A stretch of DNA of 64,000 nt from an uncultured Clostridia bacterium. Lineage in GTDB: Bacteria > Bacillota > Clostridia > Oscillospirales > Acutalibacteraceae. The notes beneath the pieces were generated by a model. It was not told the DNA's origin and searched no databases. It worked only from the letters and a program-made list of their open reading frames with translations. The stretch spans positions 24,303 to 88,302 of the forward strand of contig CANQPS010000013.1 of NCBI GenBank assembly GCA_947625785.1, in the 5' to 3' direction. The stretch's first letter is position 1. Each line of letters begins with the position of its first letter. The position numbers and the translations under genes are program-made. This document shows, one piece after another, positions 1-9,212 of this stretch.

Positions 1-62
1 TTGCCGTAATTTCTGCTTATAATTGTTACAATAGCTACTTTTTTATGTTTTTTTCTTATCAT
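1..62 (-). CDS. Polysaccharide pyruvyl transferase-like protein (5' end only)
   Basis: Only the first 20 codons are in the window; the rest lies beyond the left edge. The ATG at 62 is preceded by GAGG at a spacing of 7, and the reading frame overlaps the end of the upstream glycosyltransferase by 20 bases, as expected inside an operon. The visible peptide contains KVAIVTIISRNYG, which resembles the N-terminal strand and glycine loop of the PF04230 family (compare the two fuller members in this cluster, which start with GIITFHNADNSGA and FITGAQFGNKGA). If right, this would be the third pyruvyl transferase-like gene of the cluster. The call rests on a very short peptide. Confidence 0.5.
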   Translation of the reverse strand, partial: MIRKKHKKVAIVTIISRNYG

Positions 63-1005
63 ACCTATACCTCTTTTTTATGTATCCATATATAAAGGCT
101 ATAAATTTAACTTTAAGATTTAAATTTTTATTTTTCAAATATTGCTTTATCGTACAGCTATGACAAATAGTGTTTATAATGTTCCATATATCTTCAAATT
201 GTTTATTCGTAATTTGAAGATTTTTATTTCTTCTCACTTTCTGCAACTCACGACCAATATATACCGCCTGCTTTATCATAGTATATTGACACACATTTGC
301 ACAATTTAATAAATTATTTTCTAATAGCAATTCGTATATAGATAATCTGGATTTTAAACTTGTTAATCTTTCCCAAGATAATGAACCATTAGTTATGCTT
401 GTCGGAGTATTTATATGATTATATAAATTAAAGTTAATACAAAGCATTTTATTTATATTTATAATATATTTTATAACGAAATCCAAATCTTCACAATAGT
501 AGATATCTTTATTAAAATGAATTTGCTTATTGCGAACTATATCCGTACAAAACATTTTATTCCATAAATAACCGCCTATATTTTCTGATGTCAAACAAGC
601 TATTATACTTTCTTCCCTATTATATAATGCTTTATCATTACGACAGTTATTAAAACCACAAACTATCAATTCTACATTTGTATTAGAAATAACTTTATAC
701 ATTATTTCAATCATATCCGAATTCATATAATCATCAGCATCACAAAATATAATATATTTTCCAATAACTTTTTGTAAACCAAATTCCCTTGCCGCCGATA
801 CTCCGCTATTACAAATTGTAAAAACACTTATCCTATTATCTGACTGAACAAAATCATTGCAAATTTTAAGTGAATTATCTGTTGAACCATCATTAATCAA
901 TATAATTTGCAAATTATGATAGGTTTGATTTATTATACTATTGATAGTCCGTTTTAATGTACTTTCGGCATTATATACAGGCACTATAACAGAAATAATA
1001 TCCAT
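43..1005 (-). CDS. Family 2 glycosyltransferase
   Basis: A 320-residue GT-A fold sugar transferase, expected to add one sugar to the lipid-linked repeat unit at the inner membrane face. It opens with ISVIVPVYN, has NDGSTDN near residues 38-44 for nucleotide binding, the metal-binding DADD at about 89-92, and a CEDLDF segment near 171-176 that is typical of the acceptor/catalytic part of these enzymes. The last 100 residues are basic and not recognisable. The ATG at 1005 has an AGGAAA ribosome site. It directly follows the Wzy-like gene and overlaps the next gene. The family is certain; donor and acceptor sugars cannot be told. Confidence 0.9.
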   Translation of the reverse strand: MDIISVIVPVYNAESTLKRTINSIINQTYHNLQIILINDGSTDNSLKICNDFVQSDNRISVFTICNSGVSAAREFGLQKVIGKYIIFCDADDYMNSDMIEIMYKVISNTNVELIVCGFNNCRNDKALYNREESIIACLTSENIGGYLWNKMFCTDIVRNKQIHFNKDIYYCEDLDFVIKYIININKMLCINFNLYNHINTPTSITNGSLSWERLTSLKSRLSIYELLLENNLLNCANVCQYTMIKQAVYIGRELQKVRRNKNLQITNKQFEDIWNIINTICHSCTIKQYLKNKNLNLKVKFIAFIYGYIKKRYRYDKKKT

Positions 1006-2199
1006 TTACATTTTCCTCATATTTGATAATTTATATAATGATAATAATATTATAAAATATTGACCATAAACTATCTCTATTACACTTGCAATAACAAAAG
1101 CATATATCCAATACATAATCCACCTCGACTCAAACTTAGAAATTTTAGCTTTATTAAAAAATGAACTCCAACAAACTAATAAAAAACACACAATACCCAT
1201 TATACCAAATTGAACAATAATATGCATTACTCCATTTTGGGCATTCCCACCTATCGTATTTGCTACTATGACCGAATTATAACCATAACCAAACCATAAT
1301 TTTTCTGTAATAATTTCATTTAAATATGTATATATTTTTAATCTTGAATTCATAGTATCTGATTTGTTAAGTAAATCCAATATATTTGAAACAAATTCAT
1401 TACTTACTAATTCATCAATAAATAATAAAATTAATCCCGAAAAGACAATACAATTTATAAAGAATATTTTACTGCTTAATAAATTATATATCGTAATAAT
1501 ATGTTTTTTTCTTATAGATTTTCTCCTTAACTCAAATAATAAAATACATATTAAAACAAATATAAGCATTAAAGAAGCTGTAACACAAACAATATAAATT
1601 GACATAAATATACTAAAAATATATGTTATCCAAAATATATACTTAAATTTAACTTTTTCGCAAGAGAGTTTTCTGTATAGAATTCCCATTAAACATAATA
1701 TAAATATATAGTAATACAATACATTGAACTTATTGCCAATAAAATAGTGTGAATTACCTCCAAAATCATTATGCCCACTTAAAAATACAGATATTGTAGT
1801 AGGCAGCCAAAGCAATATTAAAGCTCCAAAGGACGCCTTTATAATTTCTATAAATTCTTTTTTAGTACCTGCTATCTGAAATACTAAAAATACCTCCATT
1901 ATTAGAAGCAGACTAACTATGCTCGATAATAGATTAACTTTACTATTACAAAAATTACAATACGATGAATAAAATCCAATTAAAACATATATACAAATCC
2001 AAAAATTATATTTTATATCTATTTTTTCATAGCTGCAAAATATATAAATCATATCAAACCAAACTACTAAAAGTTTAATCAATAATTTTATAATATAGTT
2101 TATAGGTTCAACTATAAATATGGCCAACCAAAGTAATTGAACTGCAAGAATATCATAATTTATTCTGATTTTTCCCCTTGATATTTCCATACTATACAC
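1006..2199 (-). CDS. Wzy-like polysaccharide polymerase / O-antigen ligase family membrane protein
   Basis: A strongly hydrophobic protein of about 395 residues with ten or more predicted membrane segments and no soluble domain. The late segment SRLKIYTYLNEIITEKLWFGYGYN (about 285-308) is the usual O-antigen polymerase/ligase signature, where a repeat-unit loop ends in a GYG motif. It would join lipid-linked repeat units outside the membrane. It overlaps the preceding GT2 gene by 8 bases if the GTG at 2199 is used; the in-frame ATG at 2190 is a credible alternative, since neither has an ideally spaced ribosome site. A second, better-conserved Wzy-like gene lies at 11892-13109, so one of the two may have another role. 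Confidence 0.75.
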   Translation of the reverse strand: MYSMEISRGKIRINYDILAVQLLWLAIFIVEPINYIIKLLIKLLVVWFDMIYIFCSYEKIDIKYNFWICIYVLIGFYSSYCNFCNSKVNLLSSIVSLLLIMEVFLVFQIAGTKKEFIEIIKASFGALILLWLPTTISVFLSGHNDFGGNSHYFIGNKFNVLYYYIFILCLMGILYRKLSCEKVKFKYIFWITYIFSIFMSIYIVCVTASLMLIFVLICILLFELRRKSIRKKHIITIYNLLSSKIFFINCIVFSGLILLFIDELVSNEFVSNILDLLNKSDTMNSRLKIYTYLNEIITEKLWFGYGYNSVIVANTIGGNAQNGVMHIIVQFGIMGIVCFLLVCWSSFFNKAKISKFESRWIMYWIYAFVIASVIEIVYGQYFIILLSLYKLSNMRKM

Positions 2200-3142
2200 T
2201 ATTCTCTTTTCTGAATTTTTTTACATCAAACATTTTAACAAGCTGGACATATTTATTAGAAAATTTTCTTTTTATATATGTGCTATTTACAATCAATCTA
2301 AACAAGCATATACACCTGTATATACTATTGTTATTCTTATTCTTATATTTACTTTCTATTTTATATAATTTTGATTCCTCTGATAGTCTTTTATTAAATA
2401 CATTACTTTTTAAAAACTTTTCTAACTCCGGCAAAGTAATTATTTTATTTTTTCTATATAACTTTGCAATATAGTCCGTAATAATAATTTGCATATACCT
2501 GTTGCTATGGGTAATACCATTTAAATTTCTGCGATATTTCAAAAGAACTTTTGGCGTATTGCCAATTTTAAAGCCACTCATAACGGTTTTTAATAAAAAA
2601 TCATAATCCTCACAAGTATAAATTTCTCTATATCCGCCCAATTTATCAAAAACACTTTTTTTAACAAGCCAAGAGGAATGTGCTATACAATTCATATATC
2701 TCAGAACTTTTTTACAGGCATTGTGTGTATAAGGCACTTTATGAACACCTAATATGTTATTATCATAAAATATTTGGTACTCACAACCAACTAAATCATA
2801 GTTATTTTCAAGCAAAAATTTAATCTGTTCCTCAAAACGATTAATCTCGGAAATATCATCAGCGTCCATACGGGCAATATATTCGCCGCTGCAATATTGA
2901 AGTCCCTTATTTAAACTTTTCACCAAGCCTATATTACTCTCATTTATAAAAAATCTGATATTTTTATATATTAATAAATATCTGTTTAATAAATTTATTA
3001 TTTCCGTATTATTAGGTTCGTCTACAATAACAATTATTTCTATATTTTTATATGTTTGATTTATTATAGAATTTAACGATTTTTCAAACCATTCAATAGG
3101 TTCTTTATATGTACTTATTAATACACTTATTTTTGGTTTCAT
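2192..3142 (-). CDS. Family 2 glycosyltransferase
   Basis: A 316-residue GT-A glycosyltransferase. It starts with ISVLISTYKEP, followed by the helix SLNSIINQTYKNIEIIVIVD, and has RMDADD at about 91-96 as the metal/nucleotide-sugar motif. The ED-containing segment YTCEDYDFLLK lies in the second half. This N-terminal pattern (ISTYKEP, then INQTYKNIE) is common among bacterial enzymes that add rhamnose or glucose/galactose to capsule units, but the substrate cannot be assigned. It overlaps the Wzy-like gene downstream. The C-terminus is very lysine- and asparagine-rich, reflecting the low GC of the locus. Confidence 0.88.
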   Translation of the reverse strand: MKPKISVLISTYKEPIEWFEKSLNSIINQTYKNIEIIVIVDEPNNTEIINLLNRYLLIYKNIRFFINESNIGLVKSLNKGLQYCSGEYIARMDADDISEINRFEEQIKFLLENNYDLVGCEYQIFYDNNILGVHKVPYTHNACKKVLRYMNCIAHSSWLVKKSVFDKLGGYREIYTCEDYDFLLKTVMSGFKIGNTPKVLLKYRRNLNGITHSNRYMQIIITDYIAKLYRKNKIITLPELEKFLKSNVFNKRLSEESKLYKIESKYKNKNNNSIYRCICLFRLIVNSTYIKRKFSNKYVQLVKMFDVKKFRKENSV

Positions 3143-3228
3143 AATTCATTTATCCGTTTAATATTTAATATAGTAAATAATTTAGCATAAACAAACATAT
3201 TTTGTCAACATATAAAAAATCATATAAA

Positions 3229-3780
3229 TTATTTATTAACTATATGAGCAGGCACTCCAACTAATGTTATTCCTTGTTCCGTAAAAGAATTAACAACAAC
3301 TGCACCCGCTCCGACAGTAATATTATCTGCCAATGTTATACCGCCAATTACCTTTGCACCAAACCCAAGACGCACATTATCACCTATTATGGGGGCTTCA
3401 AGGGTTTTGCCGTTATTGCCTATGCAGTTGTTCCCGTGAAGTTTACAGTTTTTTCCTATTTTTGACATACCATTGACTACTATATTGCCTGCGTGAAATA
3501 TCATTAAACCTTCATCAAATGTATTATCCCAGATTTCGATACCAAGTTTTACTCCTAATTTATTTTTCTTTCTTCGGTAATAAATATACAAAATCTTATT
3601 ATAAAATCTGCTTTGATTGTGATGATATTCGGTTTTTCTAAGATATTTTATAAAACGATATATCAATAACTGTGCATCACAAGTTAAAATCTGTTCTAAC
3701 CTTCCTTTGTAGGATTTAGATAAATATAAACTTTTTTCATTTTCAAGACAAACCTTTAATTCCTTTTTACACTTTATCAT
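3229..3780 (-). CDS. Hexapeptide-repeat acyltransferase (serine acetyltransferase-like)
   Basis: A 183-residue left-handed beta-helix protein. The N-terminal 85 residues are basic and partly helical; from about residue 90 there is a run of hexapeptide turns (IGKNCKL, IGDNVRL, LADNITVGAGAVV) ending in GVPAHIV, the closing strand seen in CysE/maltose acetyltransferase-type enzymes. In sugar clusters such proteins O-acetylate a sugar of the repeat unit using acetyl-CoA. It sits 4 bases from the pyruvyl transferase gene, so the two are cotranscribed and probably both decorate the polymer. A true serine acetyltransferase is unlikely given the location and the short, basic N-terminus. Confidence 0.8.
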   Translation of the reverse strand: MIKCKKELKVCLENEKSLYLSKSYKGRLEQILTCDAQLLIYRFIKYLRKTEYHHNQSRFYNKILYIYYRRKKNKLGVKLGIEIWDNTFDEGLMIFHAGNIVVNGMSKIGKNCKLHGNNCIGNNGKTLEAPIIGDNVRLGFGAKVIGGITLADNITVGAGAVVVNSFTEQGITLVGVPAHIVNK

Positions 3781-3784
3781 ATAG

Positions 3785-4825
3785 CTACCCCATTTGAGTA
3801 ATATCTTTTAAATAATCTATGGCAGATATTTTCATAGCATTTAGGTATTCTTCTGAATTTGCAGATTTATATTCCGATTTATCTTTATCTAAGATACAAT
3901 CTTGTGCATTTACGCTTTTAAGCAGTTCATTAATTCTATTGTTTATTTTATTATCTGTCAATGCGATATCTGCACCCAATGGCTTATTGAAAATTAAAGA
4001 AAATGCTGCACCGTGAAATGAATTTGTAAAAATACACTCAGCATTAAAAATCCACGACAAAAATTCCCTTGGAGAGTTATGTAATATAAACTCAATACTG
4101 CTTTTATTATTAATTATCTTATAATTATGCCCTTTGGCAAAAACATTTGCGTTGTGTATAACATTAATATCTTTTTGTATTAAATATACAAATACATATT
4201 TCTTCTTAATTAGTCTTTTGCTCATAATATTTTTCCAATCTTCTACATCAAGCATAAAAACAGGGTCACATTGTACGCAAATATTTTTTAAACCTATTTT
4301 ATTAAGAATATTAACAGCAGACTGTTCTCTTACGGAAATTATATCAAATTTCATAAGCAGATTTTTAATATATGTAATTTCATCGTCTTTATAATTATAT
4401 GTACCTAAACTTGCGGCATAAGAATATTTTAATTTATCATTTGGTACAAAATTAAGAAAATATGTGTAATCGTATCCGGAACATTCTAAATTCCATACTT
4501 GGTCACTGCCCGATATGTATATATCATAATTTTTACAATTCAATATATTGTTTTTATAATATACTTTTGGAGATAGTTTTAAGTAACTTTTACGAAATTC
4601 ATCAAACTTTTTTCTTTTCATTTTATAATACAATGACATTAACGATGTTTTAATATTTTGAATTTTAATATACTTCGTTTTTTCTATATTTTCACAACGA
4701 TAATCTATAATTTCAGACCTAATAAAACAGTATTTCTCCAAACTTTTCTGTAAAGCATAAGCCTGCAAAACTGCTCCTGAATTATCAGCATTATGAAATG
4801 TGATAATACCTACTTTTTCCTTCAC
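3785..4825 (-). CDS. Polysaccharide pyruvyl transferase family protein
   Basis: A 346-residue member of PF04230. The N-terminus GIITFHNADNSGAVLQAYAL is the standard start of the family, and the segment FTNSFHGAAFSLIFNKP (about 260-277) carries the conserved S-F-H-G motif near the proposed PEP site. Family members transfer an enolpyruvyl group from PEP to form a pyruvate ketal on a sugar, making the polymer acidic; some members in glycan clusters have other or unknown roles. It lies between a GT2 gene and an acetyltransferase gene, consistent with polymer decoration. The family is firm, the exact acceptor unknown. Confidence 0.85.
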   Translation of the reverse strand: MKEKVGIITFHNADNSGAVLQAYALQKSLEKYCFIRSEIIDYRCENIEKTKYIKIQNIKTSLMSLYYKMKRKKFDEFRKSYLKLSPKVYYKNNILNCKNYDIYISGSDQVWNLECSGYDYTYFLNFVPNDKLKYSYAASLGTYNYKDDEITYIKNLLMKFDIISVREQSAVNILNKIGLKNICVQCDPVFMLDVEDWKNIMSKRLIKKKYVFVYLIQKDINVIHNANVFAKGHNYKIINNKSSIEFILHNSPREFLSWIFNAECIFTNSFHGAAFSLIFNKPLGADIALTDNKINNRINELLKSVNAQDCILDKDKSEYKSANSEEYLNAMKISAIDYLKDITQMG

Positions 4826-4840
4826 AAAATAATACCCCTT

Positions 4841-5869
4841 TTATGCTTTTAATTTTAATAAAAATATACAGATATGATACAGCTTATTTCTTATTGCCCA
4901 AAAAAGTATTTTTCTTGTAAAACTCACTTTATCATATTTATTATTTTTTAATACTTCTTGTAAAACTGTATCATCTACAATACTTTTTATTGAAATATAA
5001 ATATTTAATTTATTTTTGCCGGATTTTATTTCCTGCTTTAAAGCTGTTATCGTAAAGGCTAAATATGGTTTTGTAACTCTATGTAAAATATCTTGATTAT
5101 AATTCAACTTTTGACATAATTTCACTGTTTCTTGATAAAAATATTTAATTTTATTATATCTATCTGCTGTATATTTCCTTGTCAAAGAAGCGTCATTTTC
5201 ACAATAAAAATATAAAGGTTCAGGCAAAATCGCTACTGATGATACATTTTTATATAAAATTAGTAATGAATAAACATCTTCTGATATAATTTCTCTTTCA
5301 GAAACAAATTTCCACCCAGATTTTCTTATAACTTCCATTGAATAAATAGCCGACCAAGCACTCATTCTGAATTTTGGCTTACTCTTAGTTTTAGGATTTG
5401 GGGCAATTAACTCAGGTAAAAATTCATTTATAACATCATCATATTTATATAACTTTTTTTGTATATCCGGCACTAATTTTCTAATATTCCCGTTTTTATC
5501 CACATTTCCAAAGCCAAAACATACAACATCGGCATTATACTCCTTCAATACCTTATATAATTTTTCAATAGCATTGACTGCAATATAATCATCACTGTCA
5601 AAAAAACATATATATTCACCCAAGGCATTATTAATACCTGTATTTCTTGCCATACCAAGACCGGAATTTTTCTTGTGAACAACTTTAATACGATTATCTC
5701 TTTTTCCCCACTCATCGCAAATTTGGGGACAACTGTCTGTTGAACCATCATCTATAAGTATAATTTCAAGGTTTTTATATGTTTGATTAATGATACTTTC
5801 TATACATCTATTAATGTATTTTTCAACATTATATATTGGCAATATAACAGAAACCATTCCCTCCTGCAT
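4841..5869 (-). CDS. Family 2 glycosyltransferase
   Basis: A GT-A glycosyltransferase of 342 residues. The start was placed at the ATG at 5869, which has AGGTG seven bases upstream; the longer frame from 5884 would begin inside the TAATG overlap with the preceding gene. After MVSVILPIYNVEKYI come IDDGSTDSCPQICDEW and the metal motif FDSDD. The middle contains ISEDVYSLL, the usual ED motif. This layout (VSVILPIYN...INQTYKNLEIILIDDGSTD) is the common capsule galactosyl/glucosyl transferase type (as in EpsJ/CpsI relatives). Substrate unknown. Confidence 0.9.
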   Translation of the reverse strand: MQEGMVSVILPIYNVEKYINRCIESIINQTYKNLEIILIDDGSTDSCPQICDEWGKRDNRIKVVHKKNSGLGMARNTGINNALGEYICFFDSDDYIAVNAIEKLYKVLKEYNADVVCFGFGNVDKNGNIRKLVPDIQKKLYKYDDVINEFLPELIAPNPKTKSKPKFRMSAWSAIYSMEVIRKSGWKFVSEREIISEDVYSLLILYKNVSSVAILPEPLYFYCENDASLTRKYTADRYNKIKYFYQETVKLCQKLNYNQDILHRVTKPYLAFTITALKQEIKSGKNKLNIYISIKSIVDDTVLQEVLKNNKYDKVSFTRKILFWAIRNKLYHICIFLLKLKA

Positions 5870-5883
5870 ATTAATACACCTCA

Positions 5884-6768
5884 TTAAAATTTATTTTTCC
5901 AATTTATATATATAAAATGGGCAGGCAACACCAACATTAATAAAAGCATTTTATATCTTGAATTTTGAAATAATTCTTTAAAACTTTTTCCAGCAAATCG
6001 ACCATAGATATAATATTGTAACATAGCTTTTAATTTTGCCTTAAAGTTGGCGTTAGAATTTAGAAAAACTTCTGCTCTGATAATACAGCCGTTAGGAGAT
6101 AAAATATTATATTTTCGTCTGTTATTCGTCAAACCATCTTGGAGATAATCTGAAATATATATAACTTTATTAAAAAATCTCATTTTATATTTTTCTGACA
6201 TTCTAATCCATACAACATCTTCTCCTAAAAAATGCTCATTTTCAATTTCCGGAAATGGATACTCCCTCAGACAGTTCGTAAGCCAAACTTCCGCCATATC
6301 TCCATTAATACCTCTGTTTATACGACATTCAACATAACTTTCTTTTAATCCGTCTTTTTTTATATTATAATTAATTAAACATTCCCCATTATTTTTCGCC
6401 CTTAAAAAACTAAATCCACATAAATCTTTTTCATTTTTGTATTTATTATAAACTTTTTCAATATATAAAGTTGCATCAGATGTCAATTTATCATCACTGT
6501 CTACAATAAATGTCAATGGAGTAGAAATAAATTGATAAGCGTAATTTAGAGCAGTATGTTTACCACCATTTTCCTTGAATTTATATTCTATATTAAAATT
6601 AGCATTTTTTCTAAGATTATCTATTATAGTATATGTTCCGTCCGTACTGCCATCATCTATAATGAGCCATTCAAAATTTTTTGCAATTTGTTTCTGCAAT
6701 GAATTATATAATTGTATAAGTAAATTTTTTCTATTGTAAGTTGGTGTTAAAATTGTAACTATATCCAT
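5884..6768 (-). CDS. Family 2 glycosyltransferase
   Basis: A 294-residue GT-A enzyme if the ATG at 6768 is used; AGAAAG lies eight bases upstream of it, whereas the ATG at 6774 is too close to that site. It has VTILTPTYNR at the start, IIDDGSTDGT for UDP binding, and FIVDSDD for the metal. HFLGEDVVWIRMSEKY holds the ED pair. The ending is hydrophobic and basic (MLLLMLVLPAHFIYINW), which may be a membrane anchor. The stop overlaps the start region of the next glycosyltransferase (TAATG), indicating translational coupling. Confidence 0.9.
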   Translation of the reverse strand: MDIVTILTPTYNRKNLLIQLYNSLQKQIAKNFEWLIIDDGSTDGTYTIIDNLRKNANFNIEYKFKENGGKHTALNYAYQFISTPLTFIVDSDDKLTSDATLYIEKVYNKYKNEKDLCGFSFLRAKNNGECLINYNIKKDGLKESYVECRINRGINGDMAEVWLTNCLREYPFPEIENEHFLGEDVVWIRMSEKYKMRFFNKVIYISDYLQDGLTNNRRKYNILSPNGCIIRAEVFLNSNANFKAKLKAMLQYYIYGRFAGKSFKELFQNSRYKMLLLMLVLPAHFIYINWKNKF

Positions 6769-6790
6769 AAACATTCTTTCTACAAAAATA

Positions 6791-7888
6791 TTATTTTTTT
6801 AATCCATCATTGGCAATCGCATACATATTACAAGTACTGCATTTATCTAATTGTTCTTTTGTAACCTTACCATCACGATAATCCCTGACTATTTTATTTT
6901 CATACATACTATACTTTTTTCTTGTCCAAAACTTTAATTTATGCCTGACAACCCACCAAATTGGTTTCCAAATATATTTTTTCATAGCAGGAGAAACCGA
7001 ACCAATCATCCAGCATTTTCTGTCACAACAGCGTACTTTTTTGCGAACGCTTTCAGCATTTGAACTATTCCAGATTTCATTCCAAGTTTGGTTATTCAAA
7101 TTACCCATAATTTCCTTATCTTTAGTACCATTACAAGGCATAACATCACCATAGGGGTCTATAAAAAATGTATCAAAACTCATATCGCAAGGCAATAGTC
7201 TTTCCTGACCATATATATAATTTATCAAACCGTGATTAAAGTATGCTCTGAACCATTTTTTAGGACTGTTTGACAGTAACATTTCGTTGATAAGATTTTC
7301 AAAATTTTGTGCAACCATAGGTCTGTCTTTAATAATATTTTTTGTTTCAACAAAATAAAAACTATTATGCAAAGATGCTGTTGCAAATTCCATATGCATA
7401 TTATCCGAAATTTTATATAATGGCACAAGGTCATCAGCATTTCTGTCCTGAACAGTCATACCAAAACCAACATCTTTAATACCCATTTCAACTAATTTTT
7501 TAAGGGTATTATAACCACGATTAAAACCATCCTGCAATCCACGAATTTCATTATTTGTTTGTTCAAGTCCTTCTATTGATATACGAATACCAATATCTTT
7601 AAATTCTTTACATAAATCTATTATACTATCCGTAAAAAAGCCATTTGTTGAAATAACAATTCTATCGCTTTTTTTACGCAATTCACGAACTATATCTTTT
7701 AAGTCTGTACGCAAAAACGGTTCTCCACCTGTAATATTGGTAAAGTACATTTTAGGTAATTTTTTAATGGTTTCTATGGTTATTTCCTCCTCAGGTTTTG
7801 ACGGAGATTTATAGCGATTGCACATAGAACAATGTGCATTACATCTATATGTAACAATAACTGTACCATTCAATTTCTTTTTGGACAT
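6791..7888 (-). CDS. Radical SAM/SPASM protein of the polysaccharide cluster
   Basis: A 365-residue radical S-adenosylmethionine enzyme. The 4Fe-4S/SAM motif is C16-AHC-SM-C23, followed by the SAM-binding GGEP at 54-57. The second half has a SPASM-like cysteine set (C234, C252, C287, C288, C292) around DPYGDVMPCNG, and a final CSTC at 350-353, all consistent with one or two auxiliary Fe-S clusters. SPASM enzymes modify peptides, proteins or sugars; in this cluster the substrate is presumably a sugar or a glycan-associated molecule. The co-occurrence with a DegT-type sugar aminotransferase recalls the DesI/DesII pair, but sequence alone does not show that it is a DesII. The AGGTGA ribosome site supports the ATG at 7888. 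Confidence 0.85.
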   Translation of the reverse strand: MSKKKLNGTVIVTYRCNAHCSMCNRYKSPSKPEEEITIETIKKLPKMYFTNITGGEPFLRTDLKDIVRELRKKSDRIVISTNGFFTDSIIDLCKEFKDIGIRISIEGLEQTNNEIRGLQDGFNRGYNTLKKLVEMGIKDVGFGMTVQDRNADDLVPLYKISDNMHMEFATASLHNSFYFVETKNIIKDRPMVAQNFENLINEMLLSNSPKKWFRAYFNHGLINYIYGQERLLPCDMSFDTFFIDPYGDVMPCNGTKDKEIMGNLNNQTWNEIWNSSNAESVRKKVRCCDRKCWMIGSVSPAMKKYIWKPIWWVVRHKLKFWTRKKYSMYENKIVRDYRDGKVTKEQLDKCSTCNMYAIANDGLKK

Positions 7889-7910
7889 TCCGTATCACCT
7901 AACTTAATAT

Positions 7911-9110
7911 TTATTTATAAATTTCAAGTAATTTTTTGTAATACTTATCTATTGTACAGAAATCTATATTTTTACAATTTTCACTGTACCTATATGTTAA
8001 ATCTTTATTTTGCCATAATTTTTGAATTTTGTTTTTTAGGTCATCTGCATTTCCGCTTTCAAAAAGCTCACCTGTAATACCGACCTTTACTATTTCAGGA
8101 ATACCTCCTATATCAGAACATAGTACGGGAGTTCCATACACCTGACTTTCCATAACAGAAAATGGACAATTCTCATACCACTCCGATGGATAAATTGAAA
8201 ATCTCGCCTCTCTAATTAAATTTTTCAAATCATCTCCTGTTTTAAAACCAACATTTTGAATATTTGAAATATTATTTATTTCACTCTCCAAAGGACCTCT
8301 TCCCGCAAAAATAAAATTTATTTCCGGTAATTCATTACAAACTTTAATAAGTGTTCCTATTCCCTTTTCCTCTGAAAATCTTCCAAAATATATTATGTAG
8401 TCTTTTTTTACTGCTTTTTTAAATTCTACTTTATCAACAAAATTATGTATAGTTATTGTTTTTTCCGAAAGGACGGAATTACTGTCTAATTTAGTTTTCA
8501 TAAAGTCGGAACAGCAGATAATTTTATCTATGTATTTATAAACACCTTTTAAATTCCAAAACTTTGCCTCTATTGTACCAATTAAACTTTTAGCAATACT
8601 TTTATGAATACACTTATTCTTAATACAATTAAAAAAATGACCTCCAACACATTTTTCACAATTTTTATGCAAAATAAAATCATATAAAGCGTGATTAGGA
8701 CAAACTAACTGATAATCGTGTGCCGTAAAAACTATTTTACATTTACAATTATTATATTTACGCCAATTTTTTATTTCAAGTATAATAGATGGTGTAAGCT
8801 GATAATTAAAATTATTTATATGTACAACATCAGGTTTAAAATCATCTAATACTTTGCGTATTTTTTTGCGGGATTCAAATGAATATATTGTTTTTATAGG
8901 ATAAGTAAGTTTAGATATTTTAGAGCCATTGTGAAAATCCATATTTGATGTATATGAATTAACTTTATTACCCACACAACGATTTTTATGCTCCATACCA
9001 AAATATTGCACACTATGACCTTGTGTTTCAAGATATTTCCCCAACTTGAACATATATGTTTCCGAGCCACCGTTATGATAAAGAAACTTATTAACCATCA
9101 AAATTTTCAT
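7911..9110 (-). CDS. Family 4 glycosyltransferase
   Basis: A 399-residue GT-B retaining glycosyltransferase. The N-terminal Rossmann half has GGSETYMFKLGKYLETQGH (about 14-33); between the two domains is a cysteine cluster (CEKCVGGHFFNC...C) often seen in clostridial and streptococcal members of this subgroup. The C-terminal half has IIYFGRFSEEKGIGTL and the E-x7-E motif in YENCPFSVMESQVYGTPVLCSDIGGIPE, which binds the nucleotide-sugar. It is separated from glf upstream by a hairpin that could lower its transcription. The donor sugar is unknown. Confidence 0.9.
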   Translation of the reverse strand: MKILMVNKFLYHNGGSETYMFKLGKYLETQGHSVQYFGMEHKNRCVGNKVNSYTSNMDFHNGSKISKLTYPIKTIYSFESRKKIRKVLDDFKPDVVHINNFNYQLTPSIILEIKNWRKYNNCKCKIVFTAHDYQLVCPNHALYDFILHKNCEKCVGGHFFNCIKNKCIHKSIAKSLIGTIEAKFWNLKGVYKYIDKIICCSDFMKTKLDSNSVLSEKTITIHNFVDKVEFKKAVKKDYIIYFGRFSEEKGIGTLIKVCNELPEINFIFAGRGPLESEINNISNIQNVGFKTGDDLKNLIREARFSIYPSEWYENCPFSVMESQVYGTPVLCSDIGGIPEIVKVGITGELFESGNADDLKNKIQKLWQNKDLTYRYSENCKNIDFCTIDKYYKKLLEIYK

Positions 9111-9166
9111 TATATTTATATCACCTATTTTATTATATAAAGTATATTCTTATAAATAATAAACTT

Positions 9167-9206
9167 AAACAAAAAGATGAATAAGTTTTTATTCATCTTT
9201 TTGTTT
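9167..9206 (-). terminator. Hairpin after glf, probable internal terminator
   Basis: An inverted repeat with arms AAACAAAAAGATGAAT and ATTCATCTTTTTGTTT and an 8-base loop lies 7 bases past the glf stop codon. On the minus strand the second arm ends in T-rich sequence. It looks like a Rho-independent terminator of modest strength, perhaps with read-through into the downstream glycosyltransferase genes. Confidence 0.6.
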
Positions 9207-9212
9207 TATATA

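Noticed and set aside
6791..7888. Naming the radical SAM protein DesII
   Set aside because: The pairing with an aminotransferase is suggestive, but the extra SPASM-like cysteines and the distance of about 9 kb between the genes do not allow the name.
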